DNA of 64,000 nt from an uncultured Paraprevotella sp. Lineage in GTDB: Bacteria; Bacteroidota; Bacteroidia; Bacteroidales; Bacteroidaceae. Shown here piece by piece: positions 26,115 to 36,387 of the stretch. The translations under genes were made by a program, and so were the position numbers. A model generated the notes under the pieces. The model worked only from the letters and a program-made list of their open reading frames with translations. It was not told where the DNA came from and made no database searches. Each line of letters opens with the position of its first letter. Position 1 is the first letter of the stretch. The DNA is taken from the NCBI GenBank assembly GCA_944321345.1, contig CALUKY010000004.1, positions 62,001-126,000 of the forward strand, in the 5' to 3' direction.

Positions 26115-28892
26115 ATGCTCCGCCTTTTATCTTTTGTCATCATATATATAGCCAGTCTGCCACTTTTTGCACAGAATTCCGATATCAGCCTTTGGGGGGC
26201 AGTTTATGATAGTCAGTTCCGTGAACCGCTTCCCGGAGCCCATGTTTTGCTGCTCGACAGTGCGGATCGTACGGTAAGCCGTGTGGTGACTGCTGCAGAC
26301 GGAACTTATTCTTTGCCGGGAGTTTCTTCAGGACTGTTCCGCATAAAAGTTACTTATGTGGGGTTTCAGCCTCAGTTTTTTCGCATGAATCTGAAAGGTC
26401 GCCAGGGGAAAGTCCGCGTTGCAGATATCTTGATGACTGAAGAATCGCGTTATCTGCAGGAAACGGTGGTAACGGCACAGGTACCCGAAATTATGGTGTC
26501 TGAAGACACGGTTACCTATCACGCCGGAAGCTACTCGGTGACGGAAGGAGCCATGGTGGAAGAATTACTCAAGAAACTGCCGGGACTGGAGATAGATGAA
26601 TATGGAAAAATTACCGTAAACGGTAAAGAGGTGTCACAGATTCTTGTTGACGGAAAGGATTTTTTCGGAAAAAGTACGCAGACGACTCTGGAGAATCTTC
26701 CTGCTGATATCATTGAAAAGATCAAGGTTTATGACAAGCAGAGCGATCAGGCCCGCATTACCGGAGTTGATGATGGAAATGAGAAAACCGTGATCGACCT
26801 GTCGGTAAAGAAGGACCGTAAAAAAGGATGGTTCGGACAGGCTTCTGCCGGTGCCGGAACCCGTCAGCGCTATCAGGGCAAGTTCAATATAAACCGGTTT
26901 ACGGAAGAACGAAAGATTACATTTCTGGGCAATGCCGGAAACCGGAACAACGGTGGACGGACCGAGCAGCAGACGGCAGGTATGAATTATTCGTTGGATA
27001 AGAAAACCATTGAAGCTTCGGGCAATGTACGCCTCACACACCGTTCGTCCGATCAGATTCGTGAAATCTTTTCAGAGTCTTTTGAAAATGAGCGGGCACC
27101 ATTTTCTCAGCGTGTCCAGAATACAACTACCGGCAACTGGAATATCAGTACCGACCAGAAGATCGAGTGGCGGCCCGACACGCTGACCACCTTTCTGTTC
27201 AAACCTTCTCTTCGCTTTAGCAGACAAAACAGTCTCTCTTTTTCTGAATCCGCATCTTTCAGTGGTGACCCGTTTGCCTTCCCCGGTATATCTCATCCGT
27301 TGGACCAGATGGATCTGTTGGCCGACAGTTTAGGTGTAAATCATAATCTGAACCAAAGTCATCAGCTTGGAGATAACTGGAGCGGAGATCTTACCGTGCA
27401 GTTTAATCGGCGCCTGCAGAAACCCGGTCGCAATGTGGGAGCAGCCATATCCGGATCGGTGAACAACAATATGAGTGATCGCGACAACTATTCCCGGATC
27501 GACTATTATCAACTGACAGCTGCCGACGGTGGAGATTCTGTTTACCGCAAGATTCAGTTTTATGGTCAGGAAGTGGTCCGGTATAATTGGAGCGCATCGG
27601 TAAACTATAATGAACCATTGAGTAAGAAAGTCAATTTGCAGGCCAGTTACCGTATAAACATGAACCGGCAGACGAATGAGCGTGATGCCCATTCTTTGCT
27701 TGGTCGGGAAATCAGTGCGTCCGGATTTGACGAACAGAATTATACCGACGCCCGGCCTTATGCCCGGAAAGATACGGCACAGTGTCAGACTACTTCCAAC
27801 CGTTATCTCCATCAGGATATTCGTATGCAAGTACGTGTCAATGCTTCCAAATATTTCCTGACGGCCGGATTCAGCCTGCAACCTCAGTATTCTGTTACGG
27901 ATTACAGCAAGGGTATTCAGGAATATCACATCGGGCGCAGTGTGTTTAACTACGCGCCTACGGCAAACTTCAGATACCGTTTTTCCAAGCAGGAGCAGTT
28001 GAAATTCACTTATCAGGGAAGCAGCCGTCAGCCTGATATTCTGAGCCTGATTCCCGACACGCTTGATAATGCCAATCCGCTGAATATCCGTTTGGGAAAT
28101 TCGGGGTTGAAGCCTTCATTTACTCATCGTATGAATTTTTCTTATAACAAATACCTGAGAGAGCATCAGCGCAGCTATGCCGTGAATCTGAATTATCAGG
28201 TCACCCAGAATGGTATAGCCCAGCGTGTGGAGTACAACGAACAGACCGGTGGACGCATCAGCCGTCCCGAAAATATTAACGGTAACTGGAATGCTTCTGC
28301 CCACTTCAATATGAATACCGCTCTGGCCAATCCCCGTTTCCGTATCAACAGCAATACAGGAGTGAACTATAACCATATTTTGGGATACGTGTATAAAAAA
28401 CAGGTAACCCATATGAACAAGACCCGTTCGGCGGTTTTGCAGGAACAGCTTCGCGGCAGCTATCGCAACGATTGGTTGGACTGCGGACTTTCCGGAACCG
28501 TGCGCTACAACTGGTCGCGTAATACGATGGGTACCAATCAGCGAAATGTCTATCAGTTTGTCTGTGGTCTGGATCTTCAGGTCAAGCTGCCTTGGGGAAT
28601 GAAGATAACAACCGATCTGAAGGAAAATTCACGGCGTGGATATAATGACGATGCCATGAACACCGACGAGTGGGTGTGGAACATGCAGATAGCCCAATCG
28701 TTCCTGAAGCGCAAGGCTGCCACTATTTCCTTACAGTGCTATGATATTCTGAATCAGAACAGTGATATAACCCGTCAGATTACCAGTTCCGGTATACGGG
28801 ATGTAAAGACAGAGCGTATCAGCCGTTACTTCATGCTTCACTTCATTTACCGTATCAACCGTTTTGGCGGTAAGGCTGCTTCACGCAAGTAA
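26115..28892 (+). CDS. outer-membrane beta-barrel protein with carboxypeptidase-regulatory-like N-domain (TonB-receptor-like)
   Basis: 925 residues. Signal peptide MLRLLSFVIIYIASLPLFAQ, then a CarboxypepD_reg-like domain (about 25-110, GAVYDSQFREPLPGAHVLL). A plug-like segment follows at about 140-220 (LPGLEIDEYGKITVNGKEVSQ, VDGKDFFGKSTQTTLENLPA, IEKIKVYDKQ). The rest, to residue 925, is a large strand-rich barrel ending in an aromatic strand. This is the OMP_b-brl_3 type common in Bacteroidetes; a substrate or TonB dependence is not shown, and no SusD partner is adjacent. The start at 26115 was chosen because it gives a clean signal peptide; the frame continues 50 codons upstream. Paralogue at 47642. 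Confidence 0.85.
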   Translation: MLRLLSFVIIYIASLPLFAQNSDISLWGAVYDSQFREPLPGAHVLLLDSADRTVSRVVTAADGTYSLPGVSSGLFRIKVTYVGFQPQFFRMNLKGRQGKVRVADILMTEESRYLQETVVTAQVPEIMVSEDTVTYHAGSYSVTEGAMVEELLKKLPGLEIDEYGKITVNGKEVSQILVDGKDFFGKSTQTTLENLPADIIEKIKVYDKQSDQARITGVDDGNEKTVIDLSVKKDRKKGWFGQASAGAGTRQRYQGKFNINRFTEERKITFLGNAGNRNNGGRTEQQTAGMNYSLDKKTIEASGNVRLTHRSSDQIREIFSESFENERAPFSQRVQNTTTGNWNISTDQKIEWRPDTLTTFLFKPSLRFSRQNSLSFSESASFSGDPFAFPGISHPLDQMDLLADSLGVNHNLNQSHQLGDNWSGDLTVQFNRRLQKPGRNVGAAISGSVNNNMSDRDNYSRIDYYQLTAADGGDSVYRKIQFYGQEVVRYNWSASVNYNEPLSKKVNLQASYRINMNRQTNERDAHSLLGREISASGFDEQNYTDARPYARKDTAQCQTTSNRYLHQDIRMQVRVNASKYFLTAGFSLQPQYSVTDYSKGIQEYHIGRSVFNYAPTANFRYRFSKQEQLKFTYQGSSRQPDILSLIPDTLDNANPLNIRLGNSGLKPSFTHRMNFSYNKYLREHQRSYAVNLNYQVTQNGIAQRVEYNEQTGGRISRPENINGNWNASAHFNMNTALANPRFRINSNTGVNYNHILGYVYKKQVTHMNKTRSAVLQEQLRGSYRNDWLDCGLSGTVRYNWSRNTMGTNQRNVYQFVCGLDLQVKLPWGMKITTDLKENSRRGYNDDAMNTDEWVWNMQIAQSFLKRKAATISLQCYDILNQNSDITRQITSSGIRDVKTERISRYFMLHFIYRINRFGGKAASRK

Positions 28893-28948
28893 TCTGTTCT
28901 GAATCTGCTTTTTTCATGTTTCTTGTTCGTGGTTATCATGATATTTCT

Positions 28949-28956
28949 TATCTTTG
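28949..28956 (+). promoter_or_regulatory. -7 box (TATCTTTG) before the second GHL10 gene
   Basis: TATCTTTG followed by a 38-base leader to the ATG at 28995; a partial -33 (CTTGTTCG) lies about 22 bases upstream. Confidence 0.5.
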
Positions 28957-28994
28957 CAACCATAAAAATACTCCTGAAAATACAGAACAGTTTC

Positions 28995-30485
28995 ATGAAA
29001 AAGCTTTTTTTACTGGCCTTGTGGTGTGTATGGGCCATGGCGCTTCATGCGCAGATCTCTCCCAAACGCGAATTTCGCGGTGCGTGGATTCAATGTGTGA
29101 ATTATCAGTTCAAGGGAATGGGTACGGCTCGCATGCAGTCGGAGCTGACTTATCAGCTCAATGAGTTGCAGAAGAGTGGTATCAATGCTATCCTGTTTCA
29201 GGTTCGTCCCGAGGCCGATGCCCTTTATCAGAGCAGTTTTGAGCCTTGGAGCCGTTATCTTACCGGTCGTCAGGGTACCCCTCCGAATCCGTATTGGGAT
29301 CCGTTGCAGTGGATGATCGAGCAGTGCCATGCCCGTGGCATGGAGCTTCATGCCTGGATCAATCCTTTCCGTGCCAAGACCAAAGGAACCACTGAACTGG
29401 CCAAGAACCATCCGTATTTCCAGCATCCCGAGCGCTTTTTCAATTACGACGGACAGCTGATCTTTGATCCCGGAATTCCGGAGAACCACGATTATATTTG
29501 TCAGGTGGTGATGGATATCATGATGCGCTACGATATTGACGGCATTCACATGGACGACTATTTCTATCCTTATCCGGTGCCTGGAGTACCCATCCCCGAC
29601 GATGCTACCTATGCCCGTTACGGCAAGGGTATGGATCGAGGCGACTGGCGCCGTGAAAACGTGAATGCTTTTATGAAGAAACTGCACGACTGCATCCGTT
29701 CTGTGAAACCTTGGGTGAAGTTCGGTGTGTCACCGTTTGGTATTTATCGTAATCTGAGTAGCGATCCCAAACGAGGCAGTAACACGAAAGGTCTGCAGAA
29801 CTATGATGATCTTTATGCCGATATTCTCAAATGGGTAGATGAAGGTTGGGTGGACTATAACATCCCTCAGGTATATTGGCAGATTGGTCATCCCACAGCA
29901 GATTATATTACGTTGACCCGTTGGTGGAGCGAACATGCCGGCAAGCGCCCGGTATATATCGGTCAGGATGTAGACCGCACGGTAAAATATTCCGACCCGG
30001 TGAATGCCAATACTCATCAGCAGGTGCGCAAGATGGACTTGCAGCGTTCGCTGTCCGGTATTGAAGGAAGCTGCCAGTGGTATGCCAAGGCTGTGGTCGA
30101 CAATAAGGGAAACTATGCCAGCATGCTGCGCTACAAATATCACCGCTATCCGGCTCTTCAGCCCGAGATGCCATGGATAGACAAGAAAAGCCCCAAAAAG
30201 CCCCGTCGTGTGAAAGCGGTCTGGACTGAGGACGGATATATGCTTTTCTGGACAGCTCCGAGAGGCAAGAAGGAAATGGACAAGGCCGTGCAGTATGTAG
30301 TGTACCGTTTTGCGCCGGATGAGCATGTTGATCTGCGTTTTGCTGAGAACATTGTGGCCATTACGCGCAACACCTTTATCAAATTGCCATACGAGAACGG
30401 AAGTACGAAATATACTTATGTCGTTACCGCTCTGGACCGTATGCAGAACGAATCAAAAGGAAACAAGGAGAGTGTGAAACTCTAA
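28995..30485 (+). CDS. GHL10-family (DUF187, YngK-like) secreted glycoside hydrolase-like protein
   Basis: 496 residues with signal peptide MKKLFLLALWCVWAMALHAQ. GHL10 TIM-barrel over about 25-370: REFRGAWIQCVNYQFKG, INAILFQVRPEADALYQS, MELHAWINPFRAK and the acidic motif IDGIHMDDYFYPYP. The C-terminal 100 residues form a fibronectin-like domain (KPRRVKAVWTEDGYMLFWT). It is a paralogue of the gene at 10855 and lacks that protein's C-terminal sorting-like end, so the two may differ in location or substrate. The start is chosen for the signal peptide and the -7 box upstream. Followed after 29 bases by the DUF1294 gene. Confidence 0.9.
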   Translation: MKKLFLLALWCVWAMALHAQISPKREFRGAWIQCVNYQFKGMGTARMQSELTYQLNELQKSGINAILFQVRPEADALYQSSFEPWSRYLTGRQGTPPNPYWDPLQWMIEQCHARGMELHAWINPFRAKTKGTTELAKNHPYFQHPERFFNYDGQLIFDPGIPENHDYICQVVMDIMMRYDIDGIHMDDYFYPYPVPGVPIPDDATYARYGKGMDRGDWRRENVNAFMKKLHDCIRSVKPWVKFGVSPFGIYRNLSSDPKRGSNTKGLQNYDDLYADILKWVDEGWVDYNIPQVYWQIGHPTADYITLTRWWSEHAGKRPVYIGQDVDRTVKYSDPVNANTHQQVRKMDLQRSLSGIEGSCQWYAKAVVDNKGNYASMLRYKYHRYPALQPEMPWIDKKSPKKPRRVKAVWTEDGYMLFWTAPRGKKEMDKAVQYVVYRFAPDEHVDLRFAENIVAITRNTFIKLPYENGSTKYTYVVTALDRMQNESKGNKESVKL

Positions 30486-30514
30486 CACAAATACAATTAT
30501 AAAAATTATTCATT

Positions 30515-30775
30515 ATGTTTCTGTACTATTTATTAGGTATTAATCTGTTTGCATTCCTGCTTTATGCCAGCGACAAACGGAAAGCTTACCACCGTCGGTG
30601 GCGCATACCGGAGCGCGTACTCTGGCTTGTGGCTTTTGTCGGTGGAAGCAGTGGTGCTCTTTTATCCATGCACCTGTTCAACCACAAGACCCGTCATCTG
30701 ACTTTCCGCTATGGAATGCCCTTGCTGCTCTTGTTGCAGTTGTTGATGTTGATTTACGCCAAATATAAGGCCTGA
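30515..30775 (+). CDS. DUF1294 small membrane protein
   Basis: 86 residues with two to three hydrophobic segments. It has the DUF1294 signature: YASDKRKAYHRRWRIPERVLWLVAFVGGSSGALLSMHLFNHKTRH. Function unknown. Probably the second gene of the GHL10 transcript. Confidence 0.88.
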   Translation: MFLYYLLGINLFAFLLYASDKRKAYHRRWRIPERVLWLVAFVGGSSGALLSMHLFNHKTRHLTFRYGMPLLLLLQLLMLIYAKYKA

Positions 30776-30798
30776 TTCTGGTGAGATTTTCCTTGCCC

Positions 30799-30856
30799 GA
30801 GTACTTCGGGCAGAGTACTCCGGTACTTTGGGCAGAGTACTCCGGTATTTCGGGCA
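30799..30856 (+). repeat. 22-base tandem repeat, two full copies and one partial
   Basis: GAGTACTTCGGGCA (30799), then GAGTACTCCGGTACTTTGGGCA (30813) and GAGTACTCCGGTATTTCGGGCA (30835). Each unit contains small inverted elements (AGTACT, CCGG). Confidence 0.8.
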
Positions 30857-30938
30857 AAGGATGCTCAAACGGTAAGATGTACTGAATATATTGAAGAGGA
30901 GAAGGTTTTTTCCTGTCGGTGAGAGGCAAGGCTGTAAA

Positions 30939-30982
30939 CAAAACGGTCCCGATGATTTGCAAAAATCACCGGGACCGTTTTG
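30939..30982. terminator. bidirectional terminator between DUF1294 and clpB
   Basis: CAAAACGGTCCCG pairs with CGGGACCGTTTTG around a loop of about 18 bases, between convergent genes. Confidence 0.85.
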
Positions 30983-31039
30983 TTTAGTCATCGGCATCAT
31001 CTGATCAGATGATGCGATGCAGTTATCTTGTGCATTCGA

Positions 31040-33643
31040 TTACTCGTTGCTGAATTCCAGAGTACTGTCTTTTACGCGTACCACAATCGGCTTTTCGCGG
31101 TCGATATTCTGTGCCAGCATGGTCTTTGACAAGTCGTTGAGCAGGTAGCGCTGGATGGCTCTCTTGACCGGACGGGCACCGAATTCCGGATCGTATCCGG
31201 CATCGGCCAGGAAGTTCAAAGCCTCGTCGGTGAGCTTCAGTTTCACTCCGTTGCCCTCGAGCATCTTCGTGATACCCTGGATTTGCAGAGCCACTACCTG
31301 CTTGATCTGGTCGTGAGTCAGCGGCAGGAACATGATGGTCTCGTCGATACGGTTCAGGAATTCCGGACGGATGGTCTTCTTCAGCATGTTCATCACCTCT
31401 TTTTGAGTCTCCTCAATCAGAGCCTCGCGAGCCTGGGCGCTGCTGTTCTCGTTCAGCTTCTCGAACTGACTCTGAATGTAGGCGCTGCCCAAGTTGCTGG
31501 TCATGATGATGATGGTGTTCTTGAAGTTCACCACACGACCTTTGTTGTCAGTCAGTCGTCCGTCGTCCAATACCTGCAACAGAATGTTGAATACATCCGG
31601 ATGCGCCTTCTCGATCTCATCGAAGAGCACTACAGAGTATGGTTTGCGGCGTACGGCCTCGGTCAGCTGTCCACCCTCATCGTAACCTACGTATCCCGGA
31701 GGCGCTCCGATGAGTCGGCTCACACTGAATTTTTCCTGATACTCGGACATATCGATACGCGTCATCAGCGTTTCGTCGTCGAACAGATATTCTGCCAAAG
31801 CCTTGGCCAGCTCCGTCTTACCCACACCGGTGGTACCGAGGAAGATGAAAGAACCGATCGGTCTCTTCGGATCCTGCAGTCCGGCACGGCTTCGTCTTAC
31901 AGCATCGCTCACAGCCTGGATGGCCTCGTCCTGACCGATTACCCGTTTGTGCAGTTCCTCTTCCAGATGGAGCAGCTTCTCGCGCTCGCTCTGCAACATC
32001 TTGCTTACCGGTATTCCGGTCCAGCGGCTTACCACGTCGGCAATGTCCTCCGAGGTCACTTCCTCTTTGATCATGGCCTCTCCGCCCTGAGTCTCGCGTA
32101 GCTGTTTCTGGATGTTCTCGATTTCATCCTGCAAAGCCTTGAGTCGTCCGTAGCGGATTTCAGCCACCTTTCCGTAGTCGCCCTCACGCTCGGCGCGCTC
32201 GGCCTCCCACTTCAGCTGTTCAATCTGCTGCTTGTTCTGCTGAATCTTGTTCACCAGTCCGCGCTCGGCTTCCCATTTGGCCTTGTAGCTGCTCTCTTGT
32301 TCTTTCAGTTCGGCAATCTCCTTGCTCAACTGCTCCAGTTTCGGCTGGTCGTTCTCCCGCTTGATGGCTTCACGTTCGATTTCCAACTGTTTTAACCGAC
32401 GTTCGATTTCGTCCAGCTCCTCAGGCACGGAGTCACGCTCCATTCTCAGCTTGGCAGCGGCTTCATCCATCAGGTCGATGGCTTTGTCCGGAAGGAACCG
32501 GTCCGTAATGTATCGGTTGGACAGTTCTACAGCTGCAATGATGGCGTCGTCCTGGATACGAACCTTGTGATGGTTTTCGTAACGCTCTTTCAGTCCACGC
32601 AGGATAGAGATGCTGCTCAAGGTATCCGGTTCGTTGACCATAACCGTCTGGAATCGGCGCTCCAGAGCCTTATCCTTTTCGAAGTATTTCTGATACTCAT
32701 CCAAAGTGGTTGCACCGATACTCCGCAATTCTCCACGGGCCAGAGCCGGTTTCAGAATATTGGCGGCATCCATGGCGCCTTCGCCCTTGCCGGCACCCAC
32801 CAGAGTGTGGATCTCATCGATGAACAGGATGATACGTCCTTCGCTCTTGGTCACTTCGTTGACTACCGACTTCAGTCGTTCCTCAAACTCACCTTTATAT
32901 TTGGCACCGGCAACCAGTGCACCCATATCCAAAGAGTACAGTTGCTTGTCCTTCAGGTTTTCGGGCACGTCACCGCGCAGGATTCTGTGAGCCAGTCCTT
33001 CCACGATGGCCGTCTTACCGGTACCCGGCTCACCAATCAGAATCGGGTTGTTCTTGGTTCTTCGGCTCAGGATCTGCAGCACCCGACGGATTTCCTCGTC
33101 ACGTCCGATCACCGGATCCAGTTTGCCGCTGCGGGCCTCTTCCACCAGATTCTTGGCATATTTGCTGAGTGACTGATAAGTATCTTCACTGGATTGTGAA
33201 GTTACTTTCGAACCGTTTCTCAGCTCGTTGATGGCGCTCTCCAGTTCCTTTTCCGTCACTCCGGCGTCTTTCAGAATCTGGCTTACGTTGCTTTTTACGG
33301 CAAGCAGCGCCTTGATCATGTATTCAACAGATACAAATTCATCTCCGTTTTTCGTAGCAAATTCCTGGGCGCGGGTCAGTACCTCGTTGCACTCACGGCT
33401 CAGGTAGGGTTCGCCCCCCTGTACTTTGGGGCGGGAATCAATCTGCTTTTCCAGAACCAGCTCGATGTTTCGGGCATTGACACCTAATTTCTGAAAGAGA
33501 AAATTCGTTACATTTTCTCCTACTTTCAGGATGCCTGCCAACAAGTGCTCCGGTTCAATGGCCTGCTGGCCTTTGCTCTGTACCAGATTGACAGCTTCTT
33601 GGATTGCTTCCTGGGCTTTAATCGTAAATTTGTTAAAGTTCAT
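31040..33643 (-). CDS. clpB: ATP-dependent disaggregase ClpB
   Basis: Hexameric cytoplasmic AAA+ chaperone that, with DnaK, pulls proteins out of aggregates. 867 residues, the usual length. N-domain [20 protein letters not shown]; first AAA module with Walker [15 protein letters not shown] near 205 and [15 protein letters not shown]; coiled-coil middle domain about 410-520; second module with [14 protein letters not shown] near 610 and [16 protein letters not shown]-terminal [13 protein letters not shown]. The start is preceded by AAAGGAGAAATGCC, a good ribosome site. Upstream is an element also found before dnaK (33726-33742). Confidence 0.98.
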   Translation of the reverse strand: MNFNKFTIKAQEAIQEAVNLVQSKGQQAIEPEHLLAGILKVGENVTNFLFQKLGVNARNIELVLEKQIDSRPKVQGGEPYLSRECNEVLTRAQEFATKNGDEFVSVEYMIKALLAVKSNVSQILKDAGVTEKELESAINELRNGSKVTSQSSEDTYQSLSKYAKNLVEEARSGKLDPVIGRDEEIRRVLQILSRRTKNNPILIGEPGTGKTAIVEGLAHRILRGDVPENLKDKQLYSLDMGALVAGAKYKGEFEERLKSVVNEVTKSEGRIILFIDEIHTLVGAGKGEGAMDAANILKPALARGELRSIGATTLDEYQKYFEKDKALERRFQTVMVNEPDTLSSISILRGLKERYENHHKVRIQDDAIIAAVELSNRYITDRFLPDKAIDLMDEAAAKLRMERDSVPEELDEIERRLKQLEIEREAIKRENDQPKLEQLSKEIAELKEQESSYKAKWEAERGLVNKIQQNKQQIEQLKWEAERAEREGDYGKVAEIRYGRLKALQDEIENIQKQLRETQGGEAMIKEEVTSEDIADVVSRWTGIPVSKMLQSEREKLLHLEEELHKRVIGQDEAIQAVSDAVRRSRAGLQDPKRPIGSFIFLGTTGVGKTELAKALAEYLFDDETLMTRIDMSEYQEKFSVSRLIGAPPGYVGYDEGGQLTEAVRRKPYSVVLFDEIEKAHPDVFNILLQVLDDGRLTDNKGRVVNFKNTIIIMTSNLGSAYIQSQFEKLNENSSAQAREALIEETQKEVMNMLKKTIRPEFLNRIDETIMFLPLTHDQIKQVVALQIQGITKMLEGNGVKLKLTDEALNFLADAGYDPEFGARPVKRAIQRYLLNDLSKTMLAQNIDREKPIVVRVKDSTLEFSNE

Positions 33644-33725
33644 GGCATTTCTCCTTTCTTATATTATCCTGAATATTATTGTTTTCAAATCTCTTTGTCG
33701 ATTTGTGCTCGACACTCAATATACA

Positions 33726-33742
33726 TCAAAAGGCTTGCCAAA
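33726..33742 (-). promoter_or_regulatory. candidate heat-shock promoter element of clpB, shared with dnaK
   Basis: The minus strand reads TTTGGCAAGCCTTTTGA, 82 bases before the clpB ATG. dnaK has TTTGGCACGGGGTTTGT, 91 bases before its ATG. The shared form is TTTGGCA-N6-TTG with the same spacing. It resembles a sigma-54 -24/-12 pair (TGGCAC-N5-TTGC) except that the final C is A or T. Confidence 0.5.
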
Positions 33743-33877
33743 GTGCCCGAAGTGACAAATTGTCTGATTTTCTGAAATTTTGACAGATGTAAAGCTGTTC
33801 GTACTGATGGATTTGTCTGCATTTAGGCTTATTTGTAAGCATTCGGCAAACTACAGGTATTAAACTTTTATATATAA

Positions 33878-33921
33878 CAATAGCGACTGACACTATGAAC
33901 TTAATAGTACAGTCGCTATTG
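33878..33921 (+). terminator. strong hairpin with T-rich tail, no gene assigned (region 33644-34005)
   Basis: CAATAGCGACTG pairs exactly with CAGTCGCTATTG, loop of 20 bases, followed by TTTTGTTG. It has the form of an intrinsic terminator on the plus strand, yet no coding gene precedes it on that strand. It could end an unrecognised small RNA. The rest of the 362-base gap upstream of clpB holds only the clpB promoter element. Confidence 0.6.
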
Positions 33922-34005
33922 TTTTGTTGAACCTGTTGTTACAGCTTATATTAGTTACCAGATTCATCCTTTTGTTTTGTCAACACACATTCCGGATGTT
34001 TCAAC

Positions 34006-34108
34006 TGTCTTAGCCTGAAAATGGTTGACTATTTTTACGTTAAACCTGAAGAATATAAACCTCTTAATTTTATCTCTATAATTTGTTGCCATAAAGTTTC
34101 CTATTACT
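34006..34108. repeat. IS3-type terminal sequence, left copy
   Basis: 103 bases starting TGTCTTAGCCTGAAAATGG, nearly the same as 36388-36490 and in the same orientation, with substitutions clustered at positions 46-60. Weaker similarity goes on to about 34130. It is the outer end of the IS whose decayed transposase lies at 36569-37060; here no transposase sequence follows. An open frame starting inside it (34021) is not considered a gene. Confidence 0.75.
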
Positions 34109-34307
34109 CTCAAGATGACAAAGCCTATGGAATTTCATTGGTACCTTTTATGGAGGAATTTATACTTACAGATACACAACTTTTGAACAAAATCGGAACG
34201 AATACTATTGCTATTATTATAATAGTAAACAAGAGCATCCGTCATTATCATTGCGATATGACATGTTTATATTATTATTTTGCTATTCGATTGTTTATTA
34301 AGTTTTT

Positions 34308-34685
34308 CTATATGCCTATAATTCTTCTGAATACCAGGGAATTAGCTATACTAAAGTTCTCATCTCCTACTACAAGATTATAAACATCTATTGCCCCCTT
34401 TTTCATAATATACGGAATTCTATCATGAAACAAAGCCTTGCATCTTTGACCATCAACGATTATTATGTCTCCGAGATGTGGCATAGTGTCAAAATACATG
34501 ACACTATAACTCTTGCCACGCATTTTTTCTATACTGAGGATTAAATACCCACGACCAACACCTCTATTTTCTATGATGGACGGATCTTTGAATACTCTAC
34601 ATACATACTTCCCATACCAAGGCTTATCTTTAAAGATTGCTTTTCTGTATCGACCTTGGGGATATTCAAATACAAATTTTTCCAT
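34308..34685 (-). CDS. unrecognised protein, second gene of an IS-bounded cassette
   Basis: 125 residues, AT-rich coding sequence, no signal peptide or membrane segment. Starts MEKFVFEYPQGRYRKAIFKD. There is a hydrophobic strand-rich centre (GRGYLILSIEKMRGKSYSVM) and a GDIIIVDGQRCKALFHDRIPY segment. No family is recognised. It follows the 547-residue gene on the same strand after 55 bases and probably shares its transcript. It lies between the two IS end copies. Confidence 0.6.
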   Translation of the reverse strand: MEKFVFEYPQGRYRKAIFKDKPWYGKYVCRVFKDPSIIENRGVGRGYLILSIEKMRGKSYSVMYFDTMPHLGDIIIVDGQRCKALFHDRIPYIMKKGAIDVYNLVVGDENFSIANSLVFRRIIGI

Positions 34686-34740
34686 ATAAGTTTTTTGTAG
34701 ATAATAAACGTAGAATTAAAGTAATGAAGTCTTGTATTAA

Positions 34741-36384
34741 TTAATCGATGTTCCATTCTGCATCTGGATCATCTTCAAAAGCCGCTCTATAGCCTTCGTT
34801 TTCGTAATACCTTCTTTCTTCTTCTTCCCAATACCTTTTTTCTTCTTCACGTCTTCTTTCTTCGCATTCTTCTTCGTATGCATCAATCTGCTCTTGCATA
34901 TCATTCATAGCAGATGCCACAACGTTTAGTTGTTTAAGATATTTTGAGTCATCACTTCTTTCTTCTCTGATAGCATCAAATACATCCGAATTAACATATA
35001 GATTACCTCTGTTAATAAGTGCCACCAGATATTTTGGATCATTGCCAACGATTTCCTCAAAGGTCTCACCTTCATGTTTAGTCTCACATGATTCAAAATA
35101 GTTTGAAGCAAAATCAGACAGATAAAGATAATCAGAAGCATCAGAAATCTCTTCAAATTCAAAATGAAGATCATGCGCTAACCACATTTTGTCTTTTTCT
35201 TTTCCAAACACGCTGTGCTTCACAAAATCTTTAAATTGATTTACGTGTATATAGCCAGAACTCATATATTTTATAAGAGTTTTAGGATCAGACATTTTCA
35301 ACCAGGAAATATTTCTTCCTGCATTTTCTCCTTCTCTAATAATATACAGTGGTCCTGCATACAAACCTGTTCTGTAACCCTCCTTGTACCAATAAGGTTC
35401 CTTAATCACATTTACAGGAAGGTATTTGCGTATACCAGTAACACAGTTAACAGAAATCATGTTATCTGGTTTTTTCATTTGTGGACGATATGGAATGCCC
35501 TGATTCTTTTCTTTATCAAATTTATCGAATGTATAAATTGTAGAGTTCTTAAATACCAATTTTACGAAACCATTAATATATCCTCCATTGCATTCTCTTT
35601 CTCCACAATGGATAATGGTTCTTTTTCTATTCACATCAAACAAACCATATCTTGGTTCATATACGTCGTCAATAAGAATGGACGGAAAACAATGGTCAAA
35701 ACCAGCATATTCAACCCACTCATCATACTCCTCCCTGCTTCTCAGGAGAAGATATTGAGAACCAATTAGGACATTTGTGAATGTGGATGTTTCTCCTTTA
35801 AAAGAAAAAACCAAATCTCCTCTATAATTAGGACAAAGGATTCCAGAGACAAAATGCTTTTTGTCATCATCTTCTGGTATTTCATCTTCATCGTAATATT
35901 CATAATAATCAACTTCTCCTTCTGTATACCCAGCATTGAATAATATTTTATCTGTAACTTGCAACTTGTTATTCCAAAACCAAGAGTCATACCTATCGGT
36001 ATCAATTTCTTCGTTAGTGTTAATTTGCAAGATTCTCTTCAAACTAATATTGGTAAGAGTAATATCCTTTTGCTTGTTATACTTATTCAAATCCAAACCA
36101 CAATAGCAGTTAGAATCAAGCTCAATAGATATAAAGTTACCTTTTTTATCTATTGCATAAGCAGCTGTGTTGTAAGAACTACGAACTTCATTGAAATATT
36201 CTTGATTTTCATTTAGATATACAAGGCAAATCCCATTTACAAAAAATCCAAACGCAATTTCAGTTTCTTGATTTTCATCGAATTCGTCATAAGGATCTGA
36301 TTCTTCAATAGATTGTATTATCTGACTTTTGATTGTAGATATTTGTTCGTCTGACAAGACATCTGAATATTTTAAAATTTCCAT
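34741..36384 (-). CDS. unrecognised large acidic protein, first gene of an IS-bounded cassette
   Basis: 547 residues, AT-rich, no signal peptide or membrane helix. Very acidic throughout, with runs such as YYEYYDEDEIPEDDDKK (about 160-176) and a C-terminal charged helix about 500-535 (EEECEERRREEEKRYWEEEE). The middle contains strand-rich WG- or beta-propeller-like text: FVSGILCPNYRGDLVFSF, YGLFDVNRKRTIIHCGEREC. No known domain is recognised. The start codon is three bases from an IS end (36388), so the native upstream region was displaced. Base composition and IS edges point to horizontal origin; function is unknown. Confidence 0.7.
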   Translation of the reverse strand: MEILKYSDVLSDEQISTIKSQIIQSIEESDPYDEFDENQETEIAFGFFVNGICLVYLNENQEYFNEVRSSYNTAAYAIDKKGNFISIELDSNCYCGLDLNKYNKQKDITLTNISLKRILQINTNEEIDTDRYDSWFWNNKLQVTDKILFNAGYTEGEVDYYEYYDEDEIPEDDDKKHFVSGILCPNYRGDLVFSFKGETSTFTNVLIGSQYLLLRSREEYDEWVEYAGFDHCFPSILIDDVYEPRYGLFDVNRKRTIIHCGERECNGGYINGFVKLVFKNSTIYTFDKFDKEKNQGIPYRPQMKKPDNMISVNCVTGIRKYLPVNVIKEPYWYKEGYRTGLYAGPLYIIREGENAGRNISWLKMSDPKTLIKYMSSGYIHVNQFKDFVKHSVFGKEKDKMWLAHDLHFEFEEISDASDYLYLSDFASNYFESCETKHEGETFEEIVGNDPKYLVALINRGNLYVNSDVFDAIREERSDDSKYLKQLNVVASAMNDMQEQIDAYEEECEERRREEEKRYWEEEERRYYENEGYRAAFEDDPDAEWNID

Positions 36385-36387
36385 ATT

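Noticed and set aside
34021-34383. 120-codon open frame starting in the left IS end copy
   Set aside because: It begins in noncoding IS terminal sequence, has no counterpart at the right copy, and overlaps the 125-residue gene on the other strand.
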